10,672 nucleotides of DNA from Streptomyces sp. NRRL B-24484 (lineage in GTDB: Bacteria; Actinomycetota; Actinomycetes; Streptomycetales; Streptomycetaceae): the NCBI RefSeq assembly GCF_000717715.1, contig NZ_JOAI01000089.1, positions 1 to 10,672 on the forward strand, written 5' to 3'. Within the stretch, counting starts at the first letter, position 1, and each line of letters begins with the position of its first letter. Below, one piece after another: positions 1 through 8,949 of this stretch. The notes under the pieces were generated by a model, which was not told where the DNA came from, did not search any database, and saw only the letters and a list, made by a program, of their open reading frames with translations. The translations under genes were made by a program, and so were the position numbers.

Positions 1-310
1 AAGTCCCGGGAGCGCAGCACCGGTTTCATCCGACATGGCTCGCCACCTGTCCGTGGACACACACACCGGCCCCACCGAACGAGGGCCGACCGTCGGGGAG
101 CGGCGGCCGGGCCGCCCCGATACCCCCACGCTACTCCGCCCGCACCACGTCACCCCGACCGACCGGGCGGGTGCCGGCCGGACATCGACGAGGCAGTCCT
201 GAACGCCCTGCGGGCAGCGCGGGCCCGTCCCGGGAAGTCGCCTGGCTGCAAGCCGCCGAGGCCGGACGCGTCATACCCGCGTCGCATGCCCTTCGTACCC
301 CCATGCGACC
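1..310. other. No recognisable gene; probably decayed sequence
   Basis: GC-rich stretch before the IS110 remnant. Frame 1 is open on the plus strand from the first base, but its translation is Arg/Pro-rich and looks like composition rather than a protein. A short piece around 182-230 reads DIDEAVLNALRAARA, and another frame near 235-290 reads VAWLQAAEAGRVIPA. Both look more protein-like than their surroundings but lie in different frames, as expected of a decayed gene. I cannot assign a family. Confidence 0.4.
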
Positions 311-1315
311 GTGGCCTCGGGCGTCGAGATCGTGCGGGACCGAGGAACCGTGCACGACCCGGCCCGGACGTGCGCGCTACGGCCACTCTGCGTACCCGGC
401 GGCGGAGCTCTCCGATCCGCCCGCTTCCCAGACATCGGCGACAACGCGTGGCGGTTGCATCGGGCCCGGATCGTCCCCGCCCTGCCTCACGGCCGTGTCG
501 ACCAGGAACTCGGCGCACTCCTGCGCAGTTCCGTCGAAGTCGCCCTCGGCGTGGTGATCTCCACCCAGCCGCTGGAGTACTTTCCCGCCCCGGAACGGGC
601 CTTCGACTACAGCACCTCCAAAACCGCGCTCATCCTGCTGACCGGCTACCAGACCCCCGCCACGCTGCGGCGCATCGGCCGAACGCGGCTGGCGACATGG
701 CTGAAGAACCACGGCGTGCGCACTGTCGCCATCGCCACGAGCGCCGCCCAGGCCGCAGTAACCGCCGCCGGGGCCCAGCACACCGCCGTCCCCGGAGAAA
801 AGACCGCCGCGACGATGACCCACACCCTGTCCAGGGAGGTGATAGCCCTCGACGAGAAAATCGACCAGTTCAACGCCCTCATCGAGGACCGGTTTCGCGA
901 GCACCCAGACGCCGAGGTGATCACCAGCATGCCCGGCATCGGAGACATGCTCGGCGCCGAGTTCATCGCCGCCACCGGCGGCGACATGTCTGCCTTCGGC
1001 AGTCCCGACCGGCTCGCCGGAGTCGCCGGCCTTGCTCCCGTCCCCCGCGACTCGGGCAAGGTCAGCGGCAATCTCCAACGCCCGCGGCGCTACAGCCGGC
1101 GCCTGCTGCGGATGTTCTACCTCTCCGCCCAGGTGGCCGCCATCCACTGCCCCGAATCCCAACGCTTCTACCAGCGCAAACGCACCGAGGGGAAGTCCCA
1201 CAAGCAGGCCGTGCTGGCCCTGGCCCGGCGCCGCCTCAACGTGCTCTGGGCCCTCATACGCGACCACCGCACCTTCGAAGCAGCCATCGGCCAGCCGGCT
1301 ACCACCGCAGCATGA
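311..1315 (+). pseudogene. IS110-family transposase, N-terminally degraded
   Basis: C-terminal two thirds of an IS110/IS116/IS902-type transposase, a family that recombines DNA with a RuvC-like DEDD domain plus a serine-containing Transposase_20 domain, guided by a bridge RNA. Clear similarity begins near 572 (LEYFPAPERAFDY) and runs to the stop: LLTGYQTP, a helical linker (REVIALDEKIDQF), then VITSMPGIGDMLGAEFIAATGG, AGLAPVPRDSGKVSGN and ALARRRLNVLWALIRD. The conserved serine loop (RDSGKVSG) survives. Upstream of 572 the frame stays open but I see no DEDD core residues, so the catalytic N-terminus is missing or scrambled, and the ATG at 311 is only the first available start. The product should be inactive. 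A TTGACAACATCATT-type sequence at about 1344-1357 may belong to the right end of the element; no left end is visible. Confidence 0.8.
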
Positions 1316-1569
1316 GGCCATCACTCGGCGTCACCGCTCCGGCTTGACAACATCATTGGGAATCCTCCTGACCGGTCCGCGGCCGCTCCGCGGTGCCTCC
1401 CGCGCGCAATCCATGTGCGCCACGGTTCCCTGACTTTTCTGGTTGAACATGAGGGTGTGGTGATTTTTGAAAAGAATTATGTGCACGAGGTGCCCGGATT
1501 CCAGCAGTGCGGAGTATTCTGGAAAGTGCCGGGAGAAGTTACCGGTAGGACGATCGCGAGGAGGCGAAT
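1316..1569. other. IS110 right-end side and AT-richer spacer
   Basis: No convincing gene. The first 50 bases after the transposase stop contain a TTGACAACATCATTGGGAAT stretch that I associate, from memory, with right ends of streptomycete IS110 elements. CCGCGG occurs at 1377-1382 and again at 1388-1393, so the two can pair as a small hairpin. From about 1430 to 1500 base composition drops well below the window average (for example TGATTTTTGAAAAGAATTAT), which in such a genome usually marks a regulatory or recently acquired segment. A minus-strand open frame across 1331-1648 has no recognisable similarity. Confidence 0.35.
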
Positions 1570-1615
1570 ATGTGGATCCTTGAGGCAGGATTCCTGACTC
1601 TGCGACTCGCGATCG
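1551..1615. repeat. 10-bp inverted repeat around a small-ORF start
   Basis: CGATCGCGAG at 1551-1560 and its exact reverse complement CTCGCGATCG at 1606-1615 flank 45 bases. The left arm overlaps a GAGGAGG Shine-Dalgarno sequence (1558-1564), and the enclosed bases hold the ATG at 1570 and a shorter nested ATCCT/AGGAT hairpin. If transcribed rightward, the stem would mask the ribosome binding site. Confidence 0.5.
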
Positions 1616-1650
1616 CAAAAGTGTCCGCCCTTTCGGTGGGAAGATCATAG
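1570..1650 (+). CDS. Candidate 26-residue small ORF
   Basis: ATG at 1570 is preceded by an excellent Shine-Dalgarno GAGGAGG (1558-1564) with five bases of spacing. The frame gives 26 residues beginning MWILEAGFLTLRLAIAK and ends TAG at 1648-1650. The peptide is hydrophobic with a few basic residues and could be a leader peptide or a small membrane peptide. A second tiny frame starts two bases after the stop codon begins to clear (GTG at 1652), and a strong terminator follows at 1714. No family is recognised. It could also be the surviving 5' end of a deleted gene. The case rests on the ribosome binding site, the spacing and the terminator. Confidence 0.35.
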   Translation: MWILEAGFLTLRLAIAKVSALSVGRS

Positions 1651-1651
1651 G

Positions 1652-1696
1652 GTGACGGAGACGTGGATTCAGGTCCTGTTGTTCCGGTCGGTGTGA
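1652..1696 (+). CDS. Candidate 14-residue small ORF before terminator
   Basis: GTG at 1652 follows the TAG of the preceding small frame by one base. It has a GGGAAG (1638-1643) eight bases upstream, inside the end of that frame, an arrangement typical of coupled translation. It encodes (M)TETWIQVLLFRSV and stops at TGA 1694-1696, 17 bases before the terminator stem. Too short to identify; it may be a coincidence of a short open frame, or the second part of a leader. Confidence 0.22.
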   Translation: MTETWIQVLLFRSV

Positions 1697-1713
1697 CGTT
1701 TGCGCAGGCCGGG

Positions 1714-1749
1714 AAGGTCGCCTCCGCAGCGATGCGGGGGCGGCCTTTT
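1714..1749 (+). terminator. Strong intrinsic terminator, plus strand
   Basis: A 15-bp stem is formed by 1714-1728 and 1733-1747 around the loop GCGA (a GNRA tetraloop), with T residues continuing to 1749. Two of the pairs are G-U on the plus-strand RNA and would be A-C mismatches on the opposite RNA, so the structure is built for a rightward transcript. The only rightward candidates immediately upstream are the small frames at 1570-1696. Confidence 0.8.
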
Positions 1750-1790
1750 GTGGGGTGGCCGAGTGCAGCGGTCCGCGAAGGATGACCGCG

Positions 1791-1934
1791 GCTCTCGCCG
1801 AGTTTCCCGACCCTGCTGGTCGGGGCTCCGAGGAGGTGGCAGGTCGCGACCATGCTGATCAGGGCCTGCTCGGCCCGGCGTCGCCGTTCCAGAAGCCGGC
1901 TGGGGACGTAGGCGCCCGAGCGGATCCCCGGGGA
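1791..1934 (-). pseudogene. IS256-family (mutator) transposase fragment
   Basis: About 48 codons on the minus strand read SGAYVPSRLLERRRRAEQ, then ALISMVATCHLLGAPTSRV, then GKLGES. This matches the N-terminal third of IS256/mutator-type transposases (family wording: G-S-Y-F-P-x-x-L-L-E-R-R-R-R-A-E-x-A-L, V-V-A-T-C-Y-L-L-G-V-S-T-R-R-V/M-x-K-L-V-E). Similarity stops abruptly on both sides and neither the DDE residues nor terminal repeats are present. The frame is open further in both directions (1539-2093), but the flanking translation is not family-like. A relic only, with no expected function; a second, separate insertion-sequence family from the IS110 remnant. Confidence 0.7.
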
Positions 1935-2109
1935 CGGCCGGGCCGATCGTGCCGACTCGGATGCCCCGGTCGTGATTGGATTATCCACTGCGGGAGCTGA
2001 CACGTTCCTTGCTCGGCCTGCGGTACTCGCCGCCGCCGGGCTGCCGCCCTCGGCGCGGGCGGCGTCGAGTGGGTGTCGCTCACGAATCGGCACGACGGCG
2101 CGTGGGCTC

Positions 2110-2932
2110 TCACCTTCGCCGTTTCAGCGCACGTCTCACGCGCGGGAGTTCCTCGTCGAGCGGTCGGCCGACCAGCGCGCCGCCAAGGGCGACGACTCCC
2201 ACGCCGACCAGCCGGGACTGGATGACCAGCACAGACCCGAACGAGCCGTAGGTGACCATGTTGGAGGCGATCAGCGGCGAGAAGGCGAGCCGGGAGGCGA
2301 GTCTCAGGCCGAGCAGTCCGACCACGGTCACCACGGCGCCCGGAAGCAGGGCGCGCCAGCGCACCCGCCTGCCGAGGAGCAGCCACTGCGACCACCAGGC
2401 GAACAGGACCGCGGTCAGTACCGCCACCAGGCTATTGGCCGGGGACCGGCGCCAGAGCGCGCCGGTGGCGGACAGGAAGAGGAATCCGATCAGAACGGCG
2501 AGCCACAGCACGTGCCGCCAGCGGGTTGGTGGCAGGTTCCAGGCCTTCTCGTAGCCGCTCTGCACCGCGGCGCCGAACGACAGGCCGAACACCGCCAGGG
2601 CCGCGAGACCGAAGGCCGTCGTTGTTCGGAATGCCTGGCCGGGGCCGCCCGAAGAGCTGCTCGACCTCTCGTCTGGAAGCAGGCGACACACCGAGCCTGT
2701 CCCCCAGCCACTGCGCGAACCCCCGCCCGCGGTCCGGATCGGCCGCGGAGACCACGATCAGCAGCGGGACCAGAGTGAGGAACCCGAGCGCCGCGAAGCC
2801 CAGTGCCCGCTGTGACAGCTGCAGATCACGGCCCCGCGCCCAGCCGCGCCCGGCCGGCGACCGGCGGACCACCCGCCGTAGCTGTCGGAACAGGGACGGC
2901 TTGCCCGTATCGCCAGGGGGTCCGATCGGCAT
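2110..2932 (-). pseudogene. YihY/RbN-family inner-membrane protein, frameshifted
   Basis: Reconstructs to about 273 residues of a YihY/UPF0761 (formerly ribonuclease BN-like) multi-spanning membrane protein of unknown role. The first 97 residues run from ATG 2932 and include the helix LGFAALGFLTLVPLLIVVSA and the EVEQLFGRP loop. The reading then has to move to another frame at the CCCC run (plus strand GGGG at 2641-2644), giving GQAFRTTTAFGLAALAVFGL, the family-typical QSGYEKAWNLPP, and three or four further helices, ending in a basic tail (RRALKRRR) at the TGA at 2110-2112. Removing one C restores a continuous protein. Either a real one-base insertion or a homopolymer reading error explains it. 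The start is tentative: only a weak GGTGG lies upstream. Confidence 0.75.
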
Positions 2933-3101
2933 GCACGTTGACCACCACGATCGATGCGCCGCTGCTGTAGGGCGCGACCACAGAGGTCGAGTCGGATCCT
3001 CGGGTAGGGCGGGCCGCGGAACGGCCCGGAGGGGACCGGGACAAACGACCCGGGTCAGCGTCCTCGGCCTCACCCACGTGCAGCTCGCCAATCTTGGTCC
3101 G

Positions 3102-3137
3102 ACGTCGCTCCGATCGGTTGCACGAACGGAGCGACGT
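3102..3137. repeat. 36-nt hyphenated palindrome
   Basis: ACGTCGCTCCG (3102-3112) and CGGAGCGACGT (3127-3137) are exact reverse complements. After one A/A mismatch, the inner TCG (3114-3116) and CGA (3123-3125) also pair, leaving GTTGCA as the loop. It lies between the YihY gene start and the integrase remnant, upstream of the former on the minus strand. It could be an operator, a terminator without a T-run, or a relic of an element end. Confidence 0.6.
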
Positions 3138-3166
3138 GGCTCCTGATCCCGTTGCCCGACCGGCGC

Positions 3167-3559
3167 TCAAACAACCCCGCCCGAAACAGCCAGGGTACGT
3201 ACCGCAGCGGTGGTGGGCCGCCTGCCCGGCGGCGCGGCTCGTGGGCGCACTTCTTCTCCCACCGGACGTCGATGCCGGGGCGGCAGGGTCGCCGGGGTCA
3301 GCGGGAACCCCTGCGTCCGGCGATGACGTGGGAGACGTTCGAGAGCGCCGCCGGCCGCGCCCGCCCCGTCCGCCGGCTCGTATCGCGGCCGGGCCGGTTG
3401 TTGGCGCGGCATCTCGTTCTCGCGCCTCAGCACCAGGACCTCCGCTTCGAGGTCGAGATGCCAGGGCGCGATGAGCACCAGGAATCCGAGCACACGCCGC
3501 ACGAGTGGATGGACCGTACGAACGAGCGTCCGGTGATCACGCCAGGGCGGGATGCTCAT
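3167..3559 (-). pseudogene. IS3/IS481-type integrase N-terminus, degraded
   Basis: The minus-strand frame from ATG 3559 (GGAG six bases upstream) gives VHPLVRRVLGFLVLIAP, then LEAEVLVLRRENEMPRQ, ARPRYEPAD, LPRHRRTQGFPLTPATL and PGRRPTTAAVRTLA. This follows the N-terminal helix-turn-helix region of actinobacterial integrase-core transposases (family wording: L-x-L-V-R-R-V-L-G-L-L-V, E-V-L-V-L-R-H-E, R-Q-V-A-R-P-R, V-T-P-A-T-L-L-R-W-H-R-R-L-V, G-R-P-P-T-A-A). The stretch between 3330 and 3360 has drifted (GAGAAGGALERLP where ALLAALSRLLP is usual) and key W and R positions are altered. The frame stops before the DDE catalytic core, which is absent. A dead element fragment; family assignment between IS3 and IS481 is uncertain. 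Confidence 0.6.
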
Positions 3560-3600
3560 GCGGGCTCCGTGCAGGTCGGCGGCGTGAGCCGAGTTCTCGA

Positions 3601-3624
3601 GCCCCGCAGGTTCAGGAGCGGGCC
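3601..3624 (-). terminator. Possible GC hairpin after the lipoprotein gene
   Basis: On the minus strand, just past the TGA at 3625-3627, GCCCGC and GCGGGGC can pair around about ten bases, followed by a second small CGAG-AA-CTCG hairpin. There is no T-run, so it would be an atypical high-GC terminator. Weak. Confidence 0.3.
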
Positions 3625-4188
3625 TCAGTAGCCACCGCCGCCCGTGGAGCTGGCAGACGGGGAAGCCGACGCGGAGGCTGGGCTGGTGATCGCGTCACCG
3701 CTGGGACTCACCACGTACCACGAAGCGCCGAAGGCGTTGACGCCCTGACCGTTGGTTTCTCCGGGCTTCGTGTCCTTGAAGAAGTAGTACAACGGGTGGC
3801 CGTTGTAGGTCACCTGGGTCGAGCTGTCCGAACGGGTGGTCGTTCCGACCAGGGACGCGGTCACTCCGCTGCTGTCGGGTGCCCCGGTCGTGGTCTGCGG
3901 CGGCCAATTCTGCGTACAGGAGCCGTTGCAGGTCGAGGTCGTCCCCGTATCGGCCTTGAACAGGTACAACGTCCTACCGGAACCGTCGACCAGGATCTGA
4001 CCGAACGGCGAACTCGCCGTCTTCACCGTGGCGACGCTCCGGCTGGGAGCAGCGGAGCCGGCGGCGGTCGTGGGGGCGCTGGTGCTCGCGGTCGGGGTCG
4101 AGGAAGCCGTGGTGCCGGAACTGCCGCATCCGGAGGCAGCGGCTGTCATGGCGGCCACACCGGCGGCAAGAGTGATGAAACGATTCAT
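3625..4188 (-). CDS. Secreted-repeat lipoprotein (COG4315-like)
   Basis: A 187-residue exported lipoprotein. Start ATG 4188 is chosen over the longer frame because it begins a textbook signal peptide (MNRFITLAAGVAAMTAAASG) with lipobox A18-S19-G20-C21, and because AAGAGGT lies five bases upstream. A Ser/Thr/Ala-rich linker (22-60) precedes two copies of the short secreted repeat with Y-x4-D: GRTLYLFKAD (71-80) and GHPLYYFFKD (130-139). Between them is TCNGSCTQNWPP (C87, C91), typical of the family. The C-terminus is a Ser/Ala/Gly-rich tail ending in GGGGY. It should be anchored outside the membrane; the biochemical function of the family is not established. A putative -10 box and a 20-bp palindrome lie upstream, so regulation by a dimeric repressor is plausible. 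Intact and apparently monocistronic. Confidence 0.9.
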   Translation of the reverse strand: MNRFITLAAGVAAMTAAASGCGSSGTTASSTPTASTSAPTTAAGSAAPSRSVATVKTASSPFGQILVDGSGRTLYLFKADTGTTSTCNGSCTQNWPPQTTTGAPDSSGVTASLVGTTTRSDSSTQVTYNGHPLYYFFKDTKPGETNGQGVNAFGASWYVVSPSGDAITSPASASASPSASSTGGGGY

Positions 4189-4193
4189 TGGGT

Positions 4194-4200
4194 ACCTCTT
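4194..4200 (-). promoter_or_regulatory. Ribosome binding site of the lipoprotein gene
   Basis: AAGAGGT on the minus strand, five bases before ATG 4188. It selects this start over the upstream ATG at 4260, which has no such site. Confidence 0.65.
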
Positions 4201-4214
4201 GATCCTGGCGGCGA

Positions 4215-4234
4215 CGTCGGTCGGCCGACCGACG
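4215..4234. promoter_or_regulatory. 20-bp perfect palindrome, candidate operator
   Basis: CGTCGGTCGG followed directly by its reverse complement CCGACCGACG. It lies 27 bases before the lipoprotein ATG and about 16 bases downstream of the putative -10 box, so a bound dimeric regulator (TetR- or GntR-like size) would block transcription; as RNA it could fold only with a strained loop. Confidence 0.55.
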
Positions 4235-4249
4235 GTGACTTTCCGAACC

Positions 4250-4255
4250 ACGTTA
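4250..4255 (-). promoter_or_regulatory. Putative -10 box of the lipoprotein gene
   Basis: TAACGT on the minus strand fits the TAnnnT pattern of housekeeping -10 boxes. It sits in CCTAACGTGGTTCGG, almost the same as the sequence in front of the P-type ATPase gene (8179-8193). No good -35 is visible. Confidence 0.4.
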
Positions 4256-4306
4256 GGCACCGATGCCCGACCTGCTTCCGCGGGCGGTCCGGCCCTGCGC
4301 CGACCT

Positions 4307-5059
4307 TCACTCGTGCGGGTGACCGAGGGGCCGCAGCGGTGTCCGACTGTCAGTCAGAACGTCCGTGTGCATCAGCCCACCGGTGCCATGCGGCCGCCTA
4401 TCCGCCAGGCCTCCAGGGCCCGCCCAAGGGCCCGGTGTCCACCTCCGTGCCCCGCCCATGCTGCCGCTGGACGCCTCCACCGGGATGGCCGGAATCCCCA
4501 GTCGCGCGAAGATCCGCAGGTAGACCTCACGGTGCAGGTCGAACGACCGGTCCAGGCCCTCCTGCGTGAGGCCGAAGCTGTAGGAGTCCTTCATCGTGAA
4601 CTCCCGGGTCCGTAGCAAGCCGCCCTTGGCGCGGGGCTCATCACGGAACTTGGTCTGGAACTGGTACCACGTCTGCGGCAGTTCGCGGTACGACTTCAGC
4701 TCGGTGGCGAGCGACGTGAAGATCTCCTCGTACGTCATGCCCAGCGTCAGTTCGGCGCCCTTGCGCTCCTTCAGGCGGAACATCTCTTCCCCCATGGCGT
4801 CCCACCGGCCGCTGCGCCGCCACACCTGCGCCGGGTGCATTGCCGGCAGGGAGAACTCCTGCGCCCCGATGGCGGTCATCTCCTCCCGGATGATGGTGAC
4901 GATCTTCGACCGCACCCGGACGGCGAGCGGCAGCAGCGAGTAGTGGCCCGCCATGAGCTGCCGGATGAATCCGGTGCGAAGCAGGAGCTGGTGGCTCGGA
5001 GCGTCGGCCTCCGCCGGGTTCTCGCGAAGGGTCGGGATGTGTGTCTGGGACCAGCGCAT
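4307..5059 (-). pseudogene. proS: Prolyl-tRNA synthetase, N-terminal fragment
   Basis: From ATG 5059 the product begins [18 protein letters not shown], the standard start of bacterial-type ProRS, the enzyme that charges tRNA-Pro. Similarity runs to residue 203 ([10 protein letters not shown]): [23 protein letters not shown] with motif 1, the TxE loop (LGMTYEE, T109 and E111), and motif 2 ([11 protein letters not shown]139, E141, then [12 protein letters not shown]). It ends exactly where the inserted editing domain should start. The editing domain, motif 3 and the anticodon-binding domain are missing, replaced by 47 unrelated residues to TGA 4307. It cannot be a working synthetase alone, so it is a truncated duplicate, though the coding sequence to the breakpoint is clean. 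The usual P and H in G-P-T-H-E-E are M and Y here. The frame is open upstream to 5359; no clear Shine-Dalgarno decides the start. Confidence 0.85.
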
Positions 5060-5421
5060 GGCCGGCAGCTTTCGTTCGACGGCCGACGGGTCTGCCGCGG
5101 CCGTTTCCAGGGGATCTTCGACAGGAGACGGATTGATGCGTTCCGAAGGTTCGTCGGCGGTTGTCGGTGACTCCAGTGGACCCGCATCCGCAGGCCAGGT
5201 GCGGCCCGCCCCCTTCGATGGTGCTCCCTGCCCGAGACATCCGGCGACGCGAGTGCCGGAGACCAGCCCGAGCATCCGGCCTGCTCCGGTGTCCGCTGAG
5301 ATCGTGGTCCAGCCCGGCGCCCTCACTGGCACTGAGCCGTTCCGTGCTTGGCCGGTCACGCCCTCGCAGGTGCGACGATCGGTGACGTGGGTGCGATCCA
5401 GGGGCGCGCGCAGCGTCGAGG
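5060..5421. other. Spacer between ProRS fragment and ATPase gene
   Basis: 362 bases. The minus strand is open in frame with the ProRS fragment up to 5359, but the translation (Pro/Ala/Glu-rich) has no family resemblance. I see no terminator with a T-run behind the ATPase stop and no T-box-like leader in front of the ProRS fragment. Confidence 0.4.
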
Positions 5422-8178
<2,757 letters not shown>

Positions 8179-8185
8179 CGAACAG

Positions 8186-8191
8186 ACGTTA
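8186..8191 (-). promoter_or_regulatory. Putative -10 box giving a leaderless ATPase mRNA
   Basis: TAACGT on the minus strand ends seven bases before the GTG at 8178, the distance expected if transcription starts at the first base of the start codon. No Shine-Dalgarno is present, which agrees. A clear -35 is not visible. The surrounding CCTAACGTCTGTTCGG nearly repeats the lipoprotein promoter. Confidence 0.45.
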
Positions 8192-8374
8192 GGTCCGGCT
8201 CGGAGCCCGCCGGCGGAACGACACCTCAGGCCGAGCCTTGTGGCTGCCCGTGCAGCCTGGGGGAGGGAGGCAGCACACGCCGGCGGCTGCGGGGTGCTCC
8301 CGATCGCGCCACCTGTGCTCGCGCAGCAGGATGGAAGGAGTGACCGCGTGAGGAGGTCGAGATGGCGGGCGATC

Positions 8375-8388
8375 TGCTCAGCTGAGCA
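8375..8388. repeat. 14-bp perfect palindrome at the kinase truncation
   Basis: TGCTCAGCTGAGCA is its own reverse complement and contains the premature stop codon of the kinase remnant (8378-8380). Its position at the breakpoint suggests a recombination scar or operator. Confidence 0.45.
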
Positions 8389-8634
8389 CGCCGAGTGCGC
8401 CGTAGTGGGCGTCGACCAGGCCCATCGCGGTGGTGATCACCCGGCGGAGCACGACCGGCAGCTCCAGGTCCCGGCCCACCGACATCACCCGTCCAGCAGG
8501 TCCTGGAAACGGCGCTGGGTGTGGGCCAGGTCCCGTAGACGTTCGACGATCCGGTCCATCTCGTCGTCGATTCGATGGCTGCGGTCGGAAACGTCCGCCC
8601 ACCCGGATCCATCCTCCGGATTCACCCGGCCCAC
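8378..8634 (-). pseudogene. GAF sensor histidine kinase, N-terminal remnant
   Basis: The minus strand reads DEMDRIVERLRDLAHTQRRF and QDLLD in one frame, then after a one-base shift VMSVGRDLELPVVLRRVITT, AMGLVDAHYGALGVLS. Together this is the linker helix and start of the first GAF domain of DosS/DevS-type kinases (family wording: LLDAVLAVGRDLDLPVVLRRIVEAA.., LVDARYGALGVL). Restoring one C near 8488-8491 (GACGCGGTG instead of GACGGGTG) repairs the frame. The gene then ends at a TGA inside a palindrome; the rest of GAF, the second GAF, HisKA_3 and HATPase domains are gone. The GTG at 8634 with AGGGGA seven bases upstream is a reasonable start; ATG 8697 is an alternative. In intact systems such kinases sense redox or gas via haem and signal to a NarL-type regulator; none is present here. 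Confidence 0.7.
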
Positions 8635-8949
8635 CTTCGATTCCCCTGCTGGACGGCCGCACCTTCGACGCGTTGCGCATCCAGGAGACGGACGCATCGG
8701 CGCGTCGTGCTGGTTTCAACCGTAGGCAGGCTCGTCGCCGATCGCTACTGCGACGGGCGCCGCTGATCCTCGGCCGCCGCGGCATCACTCGGTCGATCTC
8801 CCGCGGTGGGGTTGCCACGGTTCTCGACCTGAGCGGCCGCGGTGGGCGATCGGGAGGGGTGCCGTAGCCTGTGCGGACTCCGCTACGCCCGGCGGTGCTC
8901 CCACGCCCGCCCGGTGACGTGCGACCATGCCCTCCGCTCGGCAGTGTCG
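8635..8949. other. Non-coding stretch, nothing recognised
   Basis: About 315 bases between the kinase remnant and the small membrane protein gene. Open frames cross it on both strands but all are Arg/Pro-rich shadows without ribosome binding sites. No T-run terminator is visible downstream of the gene ending at 8950. Confidence 0.4.

Noticed and set aside
286..1347. 353-codon open frame overlapping the IS110 remnant
   Set aside because: Arg/Pro/His-rich translation in the wrong frame relative to the recognisable transposase.
1316..1420. Possible bridge RNA of the IS110 element
   Set aside because: In IS110-group elements the bridge RNA lies at the 5' side, which is lost here, and I could not find loops matching a target or donor.
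1976..2251. Plus-strand frame with LRELTRSLLGLRYS near its start
   Set aside because: Briefly resembles a transposase segment, but it soon runs antisense to the YihY gene and no family landmark follows.
3505..4569. 354-codon plus-strand open frame
   Set aside because: Antisense to the lipoprotein and the ProRS fragment; Gly/Arg-rich with no motif.
5060..5359. 100-residue N-terminal extension of the ProRS fragment
   Set aside because: The frame is open but bacterial ProRS begins at MRWSQ, and the extension has no recognisable domain.
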